From JBAWAP01 sp049589355 (GTDB taxonomy: Bacteria; Chloroflexota; Anaerolineae; VGOG01): a stretch of 40,117 nucleotides of DNA. A model generated the notes under the pieces. It did not search any database, was not told where the DNA came from, and was given only the letters and a program-made list of their open reading frames with translations. The position numbers were made by a program, and so were the translations under genes. The stretch is taken from positions 1 through 40,117 of the forward strand of contig JBAWAP010000026.1 in NCBI GenBank assembly GCA_049589355.1. Direction: 5' to 3'. Below, piece by piece: positions 1 through 7,748 of the stretch. The first letter of the stretch is position 1. Each line of letters starts with the position of its first letter.

Positions 1-90
1 TGCACCAATGAGCGCACGGTCTTAACTGTCTGGGCGCCTGCCCATATTGTACACGCTTTCTGCGCCGCGCGCTAGTTTCTGTCCTCAGGA

Positions 91-125
91 ATGGCGGGGC
101 ACGCCATGGCCGACTCGCAATGACA
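91..125. repeat. Partial copy of the CTCGCAATGACA-ended repeat
   Basis: A hairpin ATGGCG/CGCCAT (91-96 with 102-107) is followed by CTCGCAATGACA at 114-125. These 12 bases are identical to the right end of the element inserted in the AOR gene at 31796-31807. The matching left end is not visible, so this is a partial copy or lies partly outside the window. It sits just beyond the stop codon of the phosphofructokinase gene. The rest of 1-140 shows no gene. Confidence 0.5.
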
Positions 126-140
126 AAGGGAGCGTCTACA

Positions 141-1430
141 CTACCGGTACGCCTGCGGTACATACTCCGGCAACCTCTTCTCGGCGAAGATGGGCTGGAG
201 GCGGGCGAACCGCTGCCGGCCATCCACCAGCGGGATAGCGGGCCAGTCGTCGCCGATGAGGGGGCGAGCGTACTGCACGAAGTCATCCGTGACATCCACC
301 CGACTGGGCGCGATCCAGCTTTCGGGAAAGGCCCGTTCGGAGTCGGCCACTGCTTCCAGTGGCACCTTGTCGTAGCGGACGTGGTAAAAGGGGCCAGGCT
401 CTCGTAAGATGGTGGCCATGAAGCCCGAACCTTCCTCGACGGCTATCAGCACAGCCTTTTGCCCAACCTTGTAGGCTTCCTCCAGGTCAACACTCGAGGC
501 ATAGATCATGTTGTGGCGCTGGTCGGTGCCGGGCACGTTACCGCGAGCTGACCCACGGGCGGACAACCCTACCTCATTCAGGTAGTTCACCACCGCTCGT
601 TCAACAGTCATCTGACTGGAGGAGAACATGGTATGGTCGAAGGCGTCCTTTCGTTCGCCGATGGCACCCACGTCGAATCCCTCGCTTATCACCACCAGCG
701 CCCGACCGCGTTCCCTGAGCACATCGTTTACGCCATCGGCCACCTCCTCCAGGGTCAGGCCCGACTCCCGCATGAAGATGAGCAACGGCATCTCCCTATC
801 CGGATCAGCCAGGCGAGCAGCGGCCGGAATGAAGCCGATCTTGCGGCCCATGACCTGCATCACCAGCACCGGGTCGGACGGGCAAGAGCCGGCGTTTTCC
901 TGATCGGCGTTCTGGACGTTGAGCGCCCAGTATCGGGCCACCGAGCCATAGCCGGGAGTGTGATCTATCAGCTTGAACTCCGAATCGCCCACGTCGTTGT
1001 CTATGGTTTTGGGCACGCCGGTAGCGATGAGCTCCAGCCCCTGCTCCTGGGCCAGCAGTGCTATCTTGTGGGCCGTGTCCATCGAGTCGTTGCCACCGAT
1101 GTAGAAGAGGTAGCCGACGTTGTGGGCGCGGAAGACCTCGATCACCCGTTCGAAGTCTTCCTGCTGAGCGGCCTTCAGCTTGTAGCGGCAGGTGCCGATG
1201 GCCCCGGCGGCGGGGGTGGTGCGCAGCAAGCAGATCTCTTCAGCAAGTTGAGCGGAGAGGTCGAGCAACTCCTCTTTCAACACCCCTTCGATGCCGTGCC
1301 AGCCAGCATAAACCGTGCCGAACACTTCGGGCATGGCGCGGCAGGTCTCCACCACGCCCCGCAGCGAATTGTTGATCACCGGCGTCGGCCCGCCTGACTG
1401 GGCGACGACCACGTTTCGCAGTTGGGTCAT
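141..1430 (-). CDS. Diphosphate-type 6-phosphofructokinase
   Basis: This 429-residue protein belongs to the phosphofructokinase family, which phosphorylates fructose 6-phosphate in glycolysis; the PPi form is reversible. The N-terminal nucleotide/PPi loop (SGGPTPVIN, about 12-20), GGNDS (112-116), PKTIDND (140-146) and the MGRKIGF motif are all visible. Asp115, where ATP enzymes have Gly, and Lys141 in PKTIDND are the two positions that mark PPi dependence. The first Asp of the usual GGDD is Asn here, which I take as a subfamily variant. The start ATG follows a strong GGAGGAGG-like ribosome site and a TTGCCA-17-TATAAT promoter. It is transcribed divergently from the M32 carboxypeptidase. PPi use is inferred from these residues. 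Confidence 0.93.
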   Translation of the reverse strand: MTQLRNVVVAQSGGPTPVINNSLRGVVETCRAMPEVFGTVYAGWHGIEGVLKEELLDLSAQLAEEICLLRTTPAAGAIGTCRYKLKAAQQEDFERVIEVFRAHNVGYLFYIGGNDSMDTAHKIALLAQEQGLELIATGVPKTIDNDVGDSEFKLIDHTPGYGSVARYWALNVQNADQENAGSCPSDPVLVMQVMGRKIGFIPAAARLADPDREMPLLIFMRESGLTLEEVADGVNDVLRERGRALVVISEGFDVGAIGERKDAFDHTMFSSSQMTVERAVVNYLNEVGLSARGSARGNVPGTDQRHNMIYASSVDLEEAYKVGQKAVLIAVEEGSGFMATILREPGPFYHVRYDKVPLEAVADSERAFPESWIAPSRVDVTDDFVQYARPLIGDDWPAIPLVDGRQRFARLQPIFAEKRLPEYVPQAYR

Positions 1431-1459
1431 GCTTTCCTCCTCCCGGGCAATCTCACCAG

Positions 1460-1488
1460 ATTATACCAAAAAGTGGATTGTCTGGCAA
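1460..1488 (-). promoter_or_regulatory. Sigma-70-type promoter of the phosphofructokinase gene
   Basis: On the minus strand, TTGCCA (1488-1483) and TATAAT (1465-1460) are separated by exactly 17 bases. The ATG of the phosphofructokinase lies about 30 bases downstream. Confidence 0.75.
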
Positions 1489-1518
1489 TTAGGAGCCGCT
1501 TCGGGTTTGACAATCCAC
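1473..1518. promoter_or_regulatory. Inverted repeat shared by two divergent promoters
   Basis: GTGGATTGTC (1473-1482) and its exact complement GACAATCCAC (1509-1518) lie 26 bases apart. Each copy starts at or just after the -35 box of one of the two divergent promoters, in the same orientation relative to that promoter. This symmetry suggests a common regulator acting on both genes, but no binding protein can be named. Confidence 0.5.
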
Positions 1519-1535
1519 GCCTTGTGTGGTATCTT
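1507..1535 (+). promoter_or_regulatory. Promoter of the M32 carboxypeptidase gene
   Basis: TTGACA (1507-1512) and TATCTT (1530-1535) are 17 bases apart, upstream of the ATG at 1566. The -35 box is perfect and the -10 is fair. Confidence 0.65.
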
Positions 1536-1550
1536 GTGATCACATCACAA
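1534..1550. promoter_or_regulatory. 17-bp palindromic operator candidate
   Basis: TTGTGATCACATCACAA is a perfect 7+3+7 palindrome. It overlaps the end of the -10 box and the expected transcription start of the carboxypeptidase gene, where a bound repressor would block initiation. It resembles operators of dimeric helix-turn-helix regulators, but the spacing does not fit a classical CRP site. The regulator is unknown. Confidence 0.5.
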
Positions 1551-1565
1551 AAAAGGGGAAACTTC

Positions 1566-3071
1566 ATGGAAGCCAAACTGCAAGAGCTCAAAATTCGTCT
1601 CATCGAGATCAACGATCTGGAGTCCGCCGCTGCGGTATTGAGCTGGGATCAGTCAACTTACATGCCACCAGGCGGTGCAGCAGCCCGCGCGCGTCAACTG
1701 GCCACGTTGAGACAACTGGCCCACGAGAAGTTCACCGACCCGGCCATCGGGAAGCTGCTGGAAGACCTGCGGCCCTACGAGGAGAGCCTGCCCTACGATT
1801 CGGACGAGGCCAGCCTCATCCGCGTCACGCGGCGCAATTACGAGATAGCAGTGAAGGTGCCGTCGTCTTTCATGGCCCAGCTCTCCAACCATGCCTCCCA
1901 GTGTTATGATGTCTGGACCAGGGCCCGGCCAGCGAACGACTTCCCTGCCGTGCAGCCTTACTTCGAAAAGATGCTAGACCTGAGTCGGCAACTGGCCGAT
2001 TTCTTCCCTGGCTACGACCACATCGCCGACCCCTTGATTGGCTTTTCAGACTATGGAATGAAAGTCTCCACCCTGTGCACCCTCTTTGCCGAGCTGCGCC
2101 AGCAACTCGTGCCCCTCGTACAGGCTATCACCGCACAGCCCACCGTGGACGGTTCCTGTTTGCACCAGACCTTCCCCGAACCGCAGCAGTGGGCCTTTGG
2201 CCTCGAGGTCATCAAGCACTTCGGGTACGACTTTGAGCGCGGGCGAGAGGACAAAACCCCTCATCCATACACGACAGAATTCTCGATAGGCGACGTGCGT
2301 ATCACCACTCGCGTCAGGGAAAACGACCTGAGTGAAGCGCTATTCGGCACAATCCACGAGGCCGGTCACGCGCTGTACGAGCAGGGCATTCGCCCAAACT
2401 TCGAGGGCACGCCGCTAGCCAGAGGAACATCGGCAGGCGCCCACGAGAGCCAATCTCGCCTGTGGGAAAACATTGTCGGGCGCAGCCTGGGCCTTTGGAA
2501 GTTTTTCTATCCCAGACTCCAGGCGGTCTTTCCTGACCAACTGAGGTCAGTGTCGTTGGACACGTTCTACCGGGCGATCAACAAAGTCGAGCGCTCACTG
2601 ATACGTACCGAAGCCGACGAAGTGACCTACAACCTGCACGTCATGCTGCGCTTCGGCTTTGAGTTGGATCTGCTGGAAGGCCGCCTGGCTGTGCGCGACC
2701 TGCCCGAAGCGTGGCGCGAGCGCTTCAAGGCTGATCTGGGAATCATTCCACCGGACGACCGCGATGGCGTGCTGCAAGACATGCATTGGTATGACGGCAT
2801 CATCGGTGGCGCGTTCCAGGGCTATACGCTGGGCAACATCTTAAGCGCGCAGTTCTTCGAGGCCGCTCTGCTAGCTCATCCCGAGATTCCGGCTGAGATC
2901 GAAGAGGGCGAGTTCGGCACGCTGCACGGCTGGCTCAAAGAGAATATCTATCAACACGGATGCAAGTACACCGCGTCCGAGCTCGTCGAGCGCATCACCG
3001 GCGGGCCGATGAGCATTGAGCCATACATCCGCTATCTGCGGACAAAATACGGCGAGTTGTACAAACTGTAG
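1566..3071 (+). CDS. M32 family (Taq-type) metallocarboxypeptidase
   Basis: A cytosolic zinc carboxypeptidase of family M32, which trims C-terminal residues from peptides. The 501 residues match the usual size of about 500. The zinc motif HEAGH lies at about 264-268 and the third-ligand motif HESQSRLWE begins at about 293, both in the family's order and spacing. The C-terminal IPxDDRDGVLQDxHW and GGAFQGYTLGNI segments are also typical. The ATG at 1566 is chosen because AAAAGGGGAA lies just upstream; the longer reading frame back to 1422 runs through the promoter and operator. The gene stands alone and ends at a long palindromic element shared with the convergent isomerase gene. Confidence 0.95.
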   Translation: MEAKLQELKIRLIEINDLESAAAVLSWDQSTYMPPGGAAARARQLATLRQLAHEKFTDPAIGKLLEDLRPYEESLPYDSDEASLIRVTRRNYEIAVKVPSSFMAQLSNHASQCYDVWTRARPANDFPAVQPYFEKMLDLSRQLADFFPGYDHIADPLIGFSDYGMKVSTLCTLFAELRQQLVPLVQAITAQPTVDGSCLHQTFPEPQQWAFGLEVIKHFGYDFERGREDKTPHPYTTEFSIGDVRITTRVRENDLSEALFGTIHEAGHALYEQGIRPNFEGTPLARGTSAGAHESQSRLWENIVGRSLGLWKFFYPRLQAVFPDQLRSVSLDTFYRAINKVERSLIRTEADEVTYNLHVMLRFGFELDLLEGRLAVRDLPEAWRERFKADLGIIPPDDRDGVLQDMHWYDGIIGGAFQGYTLGNILSAQFFEAALLAHPEIPAEIEEGEFGTLHGWLKENIYQHGCKYTASELVERITGGPMSIEPYIRYLRTKYGELYKL

Positions 3072-3080
3072 TAAACTAGC

Positions 3081-3180
3081 AAACCTCCGAGGTTTTGATC
3101 TCAGGCCCGAGTATGGGTAGTCACCCCTTGGGTGTCGCTTCCCCGTGATACTCTACATGCACGTCAAACCTCGGAGGTCT
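3081..3180. repeat. 100-bp bipartite palindromic element, copy 1
   Basis: AAACCTCCGAGGTTT (3081-3095) and AAACCTCGGAGGTCT (3166-3180) are near-perfect complements at the two ends, and each arm is itself palindromic. A small hairpin CACCC-CTT-GGGTG (3122-3134) lies near the centre. A second copy of the family with AGACCTC arms sits at 30981-31078. It lies between two convergent genes and may also act as a two-way terminator. Confidence 0.7.
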
Positions 3181-3216
3181 TTATTTGGGCGTAACCAACT
3201 GGCCGGGACGTAGCGA

Positions 3217-4011
3217 TCAGGACGTGCGTATTCGAGCGATGAGGCGCACGATCTCGGCAAAGGTCGCCGCGTCCCGGCCGCGTCGTGTCGCACCCAGACC
3301 GTCCACGTCGGGACAGGCCAGCAGGTCAGCGGCGTACTCCTCTGCGACGCTCCCACCGTAGATTATTCGCGCCCTCTCGGCCATGGCATCGCCCCAACGC
3401 ACGCGTAACCAGTCCCGGATGAATCTGCATCCAGTTGCCACGTGATCTGGCGAGGCGGGCGCAGCCACGCCGATAGTAGCTTCGGGCTCGTAGATGAAGG
3501 CCATCGTCCCGACCTGCTCCGCCTGGCAGCCTGCCAGCACACGCGCCAGTTGCCGCTCCAGCGCATCCGCCAGCGGGGCTTGGTCGTCGTGCGCCTCGCC
3601 GATCAGCAAGATGGGCGCCAGTCCCACGTCGAGCGCCAGGTGCACCTTGCGGTTGACGGCCGCATCGTCGTCGCCCAGGTGCTGGCGGACTTCCCAGTGC
3701 CCCAGCATCACCCAGCGGCAGCCGACGTCGGCCAACAATGCCGCCGAGATCTCGCCAGTGCGGGCCAGGTCGGCGGTCGCCGCGATGTTCTGTCCCCCCA
3801 ATTGTAGGCGACTGCGTCCTGAGCTCGTCGAAGGGCTGCCGCGCAGTGCCTGTGCCACCGACCACAGCGCGGTGAAGGGCGGACAGATCACCACGTCCAC
3901 CCTGTCGAGCAGGTCCCCCGCTATCGCCTCGAAGTTACGGACGAAGGCCAGGCTCTCGACGATGGTCATCGCCATCTTCCAGTTGGAGAGCGCCAGGGGT
4001 TTACGAGTCAT
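3217..4011 (-). CDS. Divergent triosephosphate isomerase family protein
   Basis: The 264 residues align along the whole TIM-barrel family, which interconverts glyceraldehyde 3-phosphate and dihydroxyacetone phosphate. The catalytic set is kept: Lys12 in NWKM, His105 in LGHWE and Glu175 in YEPEATIG. The surroundings are unusual. The SERR after the histidine is WEVR, the loop-6 PVWAIG is PEATIG, and the C-terminal phosphate-binding GGASL is replaced by LGATRRGRDA. GGSV is kept. Eight residues, PSTSSGRS (60-67), interrupt the usual RGSRLQLG block and are encoded by a repeat. The gene overlaps the upstream one by ATGA. It may be a paralogue with a different substrate. Confidence 0.8.
   Translation of the reverse strand: MTRKPLALSNWKMAMTIVESLAFVRNFEAIAGDLLDRVDVVICPPFTALWSVAQALRGSPSTSSGRSRLQLGGQNIAATADLARTGEISAALLADVGCRWVMLGHWEVRQHLGDDDAAVNRKVHLALDVGLAPILLIGEAHDDQAPLADALERQLARVLAGCQAEQVGTMAFIYEPEATIGVAAPASPDHVATGCRFIRDWLRVRWGDAMAERARIIYGGSVAEEYAADLLACPDVDGLGATRRGRDAATFAEIVRLIARIRTS
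3818..3835 (-). repeat. CCTGAGCTCGTCGAAGGG repeat inside the isomerase gene
   Basis: Read on the minus strand, CCCTTCGACGAGCTCAGG falls in frame within the triosephosphate isomerase gene and, with six more bases, accounts for an 8-residue insertion (PSTSSGRS). Related copies lie at 23305-23324 and 31774-31791. Confidence 0.7.
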
Positions 4012-4664
4012 TCGTCGGGTAAGAAAATCTCTTCATCGCCGCCCACTGGAAAGAGGAGGTGAAAGCCATCAGGCCCCAGCTTGCGCGTCAGCTTGGCCAT
4101 GATGCGATCTACGTTGTCGTAGGGGCCAGCGATGAAGAAAGGTTTGCCATCTCGGCCACCCAGCGGGATGGGCACGTCACAGGCATCGGGGTCGGCGTCG
4201 CCCAGGACGAGCATGGCGTCGCGGTAGTCGGGGTCGGGCTTGAAGCCCAGGTCTTGGGCGTAGGCAATCGCTTCGCGGACGATCTTGGCCACCAGGTTGA
4301 TGTCGGCCTTGATCATGTCTTGCCGGGCAGTTATTCTAGCCCGCAGTTTTTGCTCGTACTCCCGTCGAGTGTCGAACAAGCTAGCAAAGGCGCTCTTAAC
4401 CCCCAGGCAGCCCAGGTCTACCAGGAAAGTGCCAGTGGCAATCTGTCCCGAGGGCGAGCGGCGAGCCACCAGGATTTGAACAATAGCCCCCTCCTCCCGC
4501 CACTCCTTGGTCAGGAGGCACTCGTGCAGCGGCCAGTTGCCAGAAGCGCGGAGCAGGGCGCGGGGGCTCTGCATCAGTCGCCTCAAGAGAGAGCGCTTCT
4601 CTTTGCGCTTGGCCTCCTTGCGCTGGCGCGCCTTTTGCTGTCGCTTTGCCGATGGTGTGACCAT
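4008..4664 (-). CDS. Hypothetical protein with a basic N-terminus
   Basis: I do not recognise this 218-residue protein. The first 30 or so residues are very rich in Lys and Arg, which suggests nucleic-acid or ribosome contact, but this is only inference. The middle (ILVARRSPSGQIATGTFLVDLGCLGVKSAF, split here over several strands) looks like a compact beta-rich fold. The C-terminal half has PDPDYRDAMLVLGD and FFIAGPYDN. There is no signal peptide or membrane segment. A strong GGGAGGA ribosome site precedes the ATG. Its stop overlaps the start of the isomerase gene by ATGA, so the two are translationally coupled. Confidence 0.8.
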   Translation of the reverse strand: MVTPSAKRQQKARQRKEAKRKEKRSLLRRLMQSPRALLRASGNWPLHECLLTKEWREEGAIVQILVARRSPSGQIATGTFLVDLGCLGVKSAFASLFDTRREYEQKLRARITARQDMIKADINLVAKIVREAIAYAQDLGFKPDPDYRDAMLVLGDADPDACDVPIPLGGRDGKPFFIAGPYDNVDRIMAKLTRKLGPDGFHLLFPVGGDEEIFLPDE

Positions 4665-4768
4665 TCACGTCCTCCCTTCGAATCGCTAAGAGCACTGAGC
4701 TCCGCTGATGTCACTGTCATCAGCGCATCTCAGCGCCTTCAGCGATTCACTTTCCCACAACCCCCACG

Positions 4769-5743
4769 TCAGAATGGAGCGTCAGAAGCAGAGAACGCGC
4801 CGTGGGCCACTGCCTCCAGCCAACCCTGGAGCCAGAGCCGGGCACCGGGCGGGATCAGCCGGGCCAGGGTGAAGATAAAATCCCGATGCTGGCGGAAGCG
4901 GGCCAGTTCATCCTCGTCTGCCGGGTCAATTTCGGTCCCCATAGCCTGACAGATCATCGCCGCGTTCTGCTCCGGCTCACTCAGCCAGTCCAGGGCCACG
5001 TTCTGGTAGGGCCAGGCTTCGATCTGGTCCAGCAGCGCCTGGACGTCCGCACCCTGCTGATGCAGCCCAGCCACCAGGGATGTGGCCTCGGCCCGGGTCA
5101 GTCGGCGATAACTCAGGCCGGATCGGGCGTTGGGCAGCGACACGTCGCAGCGCTCGGTCAACTTCTGGGCTACCTTATGCAGTTCGGGGTCGAGCCACGG
5201 CCGGCGCAGCACCTCCAGAAAGGTCTCTGGGTCCACTTGTTTGCTTTCAATGGGGGGCGGATTGTAGGGTGGGGGCGACCCGGTCTGCCGACGGCGTTCC
5301 TCCTCCTGAGCTTCCCATTCTTCGTGACAGGCAAACTCCTTCTGCCAGCGTTCCTCGCTCCCCTCCGGGTCGTAGAGGTCAAGGAGACAGGAGTCGGGGC
5401 AGTAGGTCCAGTGCCAGCCGTGCTCGTGGTCGTCTTCAGTTGACTCTATCTCTTGTCGCATCGCCTGGCAGATGGGACAATTGTCGTCGGCAATGAAATC
5501 GTCCGCGTATTCCTTTGGAACCGGGTTGGATTCCCCTAACTGCTCGCGCCAGATAACCTCCCGCGGGGCGGAGCCGTAGAGCTCCTCCTGCGGCGTGAAG
5601 AACCAGCTCCGGATCAACTCGTCCAGCCGGGCTGTCTCCGCTTCCATAGTGGAATCGGCCTTGGCCTCAGCCAGTAGCTCAGCGGCACGGTCCCGCAGCC
5701 ATAGGACCAGGTCGCCATAGAGGGCACATTCTTGAACAGACAT
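4769..5743 (-). CDS. Hypothetical protein with CPIC and CPDSC cysteine pairs
   Basis: An unrecognised acidic protein of 324 residues. It contains CPIC at about 90-93, then a His-rich stretch (DDHEHGWHW) and CPDSC about 25 residues later, a spacing that could hold zinc. The rest is predicted mostly helical, with no signal peptide. GGAGGTGATCC precedes the ATG. The stop codon of the radical SAM gene lies only 3 bases upstream of its start, so the two genes are very likely co-expressed. The cysteines could make it a substrate or partner of that enzyme, but nothing in the sequence proves it. Confidence 0.8.
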   Translation of the reverse strand: MSVQECALYGDLVLWLRDRAAELLAEAKADSTMEAETARLDELIRSWFFTPQEELYGSAPREVIWREQLGESNPVPKEYADDFIADDNCPICQAMRQEIESTEDDHEHGWHWTYCPDSCLLDLYDPEGSEERWQKEFACHEEWEAQEEERRRQTGSPPPYNPPPIESKQVDPETFLEVLRRPWLDPELHKVAQKLTERCDVSLPNARSGLSYRRLTRAEATSLVAGLHQQGADVQALLDQIEAWPYQNVALDWLSEPEQNAAMICQAMGTEIDPADEDELARFRQHRDFIFTLARLIPPGARLWLQGWLEAVAHGAFSASDAPF

Positions 5744-5746
5744 GGA

Positions 5747-6460
5747 TCACCTCCGCGTGTTTCGATACTCGCAGGTTAGAAAGCAGCACGAATCGCGCGT
5801 CCCGTCTAGGTTGACGCGCACGAAACCTTCACCACACGTTGCGGCCAGCCCCAATCGGCGGCGGGTGTAGTCATCGGCCGCCACCACTACACCCACCCTG
5901 CGCCCCAGCATAGTGAGCAAGCCGAAAGCATCGGCCAACTCAGCCATCGTCGGGACGAATTCGGGCCGATCCCCTTTGTAGCCCAGGAGCAGCAGGCAGC
6001 GAGCGCCTCGACGGATGGCCTCGACGGCCCAGCCGATGACCTGGGCCAAGCCACCGCGCAGCAAGAGCAGGTTCACCGCAGCGCGGGGATGAGAGACCAG
6101 CGCCGTCCACTCTCCCTTGCCGGCCGACACACCAAAGCTCTCCAGCAACCCGGCGTCGGCCAGAGCGGTCACCAGGCCGGGGGCACGGGCGTTGGTGGTC
6201 AGCCCGGCGCGCAGGCCTCGGCGGTGGGCTGCCGTCAAAAAGTCAGGCAGCGCCGGGTGCAGCGTCGGCTCGCCACCGCCCAGGGCCACTGCTTCCACGC
6301 CGTCCGTGGCCAGATCGTCCAGCAGCGCCATGAATTGAGCCACTGGCATGTCCCGGTCAGCCTTGGGCTGGTCGCAGTAAGGGCAGCGGTTGTTGCAGCG
6401 CTGGGTGATCTCAACCGAGGCCAGCCGTAGCCGGCCAGTCGTCCGTGAGGGTGCCTTCAT
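5747..6460 (-). CDS. Small radical SAM protein
   Basis: A 237-residue radical SAM enzyme. CNNRCPYC (about 22-29) is the CxxxCxxC motif for the 4Fe-4S cluster that cleaves S-adenosylmethionine, and GGGEPTLHP is the SAM-binding GGE region. The protein is short: the usual barrel is followed by a tail with four further cysteines (TCGEG, then SCCF and TC), like a reduced SPASM region that could bind a second cluster. The reaction is unknown. It sits in an array of uncharacterised genes, 3 bases before the CPIC protein, which makes modification of a neighbouring protein or peptide one possibility. Confidence 0.88.
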   Translation of the reverse strand: MKAPSRTTGRLRLASVEITQRCNNRCPYCDQPKADRDMPVAQFMALLDDLATDGVEAVALGGGEPTLHPALPDFLTAAHRRGLRAGLTTNARAPGLVTALADAGLLESFGVSAGKGEWTALVSHPRAAVNLLLLRGGLAQVIGWAVEAIRRGARCLLLLGYKGDRPEFVPTMAELADAFGLLTMLGRRVGVVVAADDYTRRRLGLAATCGEGFVRVNLDGTRDSCCFLTCEYRNTRR

Positions 6461-6484
6461 TATCGCCTCTTTAGCAGACCTCGT

Positions 6485-6748
6485 TCAAGCCATTATAGCC
6501 TCGGCATAGGTGTAGACAGGCACGCGAATGGTGCGCCTGGGCCTGATCTTGCTGAGAACAGTCTTCTCCATTGTCTTCACCGTTTCCGCGGTGAAGTATG
6601 CCTCGCCGCACTGTACACACACCCCCGCCGGCACGTCCTCGAAGATGAACAATTGACCGTTCCAATGGTATGTGTGCCGAATGTGCTTCGGAACAACCTC
6701 ACCACCACAAAGCGAACAGGGAGCATGAAGGTGCTGAATGATGTCCAT
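6485..6748 (-). CDS. YgiT-type zinc finger protein
   Basis: The 87 residues carry CSLCGG near the N-terminus and CVQCGE about 32 residues later. This is the two-knuckle zinc finger of the YgiT/MqsA N-terminal family, with the usual YxWNGQLFIFEDVPAGVC segment between them. Such proteins are often antitoxins. The helix-turn-helix domain of full MqsA is absent and no MqsR or DUF4258 toxin gene is adjacent, so it is either an orphan or has another role within the operon. The gene starts 6 bases after the upstream stop and ends just before the radical SAM gene. Confidence 0.85.
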   Translation of the reverse strand: MDIIQHLHAPCSLCGGEVVPKHIRHTYHWNGQLFIFEDVPAGVCVQCGEAYFTAETVKTMEKTVLSKIRPRRTIRVPVYTYAEAIMA

Positions 6749-6754
6749 GGCCTG

Positions 6755-7732
6755 TCATCCCTCATTGCCAGGGGATGGCTCGTCTGCCTCTCTCCCCAAC
6801 AGCCCCTCCAGCCCTCTCCACGGCGGCCGGCGCAAGTCATCGTACAGCAGGCGCAGCGCGTCGGCACCATCGGTGGTGTAGGTTCCCTCAGCCTCCTCGA
6901 TGATCGCCGGCAGTTGTTTCTCCAGGAATGGACGCGCTCGCCCCCAGCCACGGCATTCGGTCCAGAGCAGGTAGACCAGGGCAGCCCGCTGGTAGAGGTA
7001 GGCCAGGGACTCCTCGGCGACCGTATACCACTTCTCGACCTCTGTCCCTAGCCGCACAGCCAGCACTGCCCAGCGGAGGCGCTCGTTGGGCTCCACATCG
7101 GCCGGGTCCAGCCGGGCTAGTTCGTAGGTCATCACTGCCTCGGCTCGCGTGCTTACCTCTTGCAGCGCCTTTTCCAACCGCTCGACCGAATCTCGAACCC
7201 ACCGGTGGCCCACGGTCGGGAAACTGGCCCGGTTATGGAGTACAGCGGTTGCATATTCGTCCATGAGTTGCTGACGGTGGGCGGCCATAGAGGCTGGCAA
7301 CTCCACCGGGCTCTGGAAGACCCACAGTTCGTCCCAGTGTGCCCCACGTATGCCGTCGGCCAGATCGCGGACGTATTGCTCCCGCGTCTCCGGGGCCGGG
7401 CCATCCTGGGGTAACAAGAGGGTGTGGCTCAACTCAAACTGTCCGATGCCACGTTCCGCTGCCTGGGCCAGGAGCTTCCACAACCGCTCCTCATCAGTAA
7501 AGTCCCGATTGCTAAAAGTCAGCGGCCGGTAGCCGACCTCGTTAGGCGTTTCCAGGCGGAACCCCCGCCAGGCTTGATCAAACTCCGGCCCCAGTTCGCG
7601 GGCCAAATCGCTGAGCTGACAGCCCAGAGCCTGAGCACGGGCGAAGTCCACGTGCCGCAGCACGTTCTCAAACTCCTCGGCCAGGGAGACCACCAGGCCG
7701 GGGTCACTACACTCTACCAGAAGTTGATGCAT
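6755..7732 (-). CDS. Hypothetical protein, 325 residues
   Basis: Not recognised. It is a soluble, mostly helical protein, rich in Leu, Ala and Glu, with no signal peptide, membrane segment or clear catalytic motif. The region RDLADGIRGAHWDELWVF and the helices around VERLEKALQEVSTRAEAV suggest a repeat-like helical fold. The ATG at 7732 is preferred over one 24 codons upstream because GGGAGGGAGAA lies just before it and the longer version would overlap the end of the DUF3841 gene. The gap to that gene is then 16 bases, typical of this array. Confidence 0.75.
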   Translation of the reverse strand: MHQLLVECSDPGLVVSLAEEFENVLRHVDFARAQALGCQLSDLARELGPEFDQAWRGFRLETPNEVGYRPLTFSNRDFTDEERLWKLLAQAAERGIGQFELSHTLLLPQDGPAPETREQYVRDLADGIRGAHWDELWVFQSPVELPASMAAHRQQLMDEYATAVLHNRASFPTVGHRWVRDSVERLEKALQEVSTRAEAVMTYELARLDPADVEPNERLRWAVLAVRLGTEVEKWYTVAEESLAYLYQRAALVYLLWTECRGWGRARPFLEKQLPAIIEEAEGTYTTDGADALRLLYDDLRRPPWRGLEGLLGREADEPSPGNEG

Positions 7733-7748
7733 AGTTTCTTCTCCCTCC

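Noticed and set aside
1534..1550. The palindrome near the carboxypeptidase start as a CRP/FNR site
   Set aside because: TGTGA and TCACA are not spaced by six bases as a CRP site needs; it is better left as an unassigned operator.
4059..4949. A 296-residue plus-strand open frame
   Set aside because: It spans the ends of two minus-strand genes and their gap, which share a consistent operon layout; nothing supports it as a gene.
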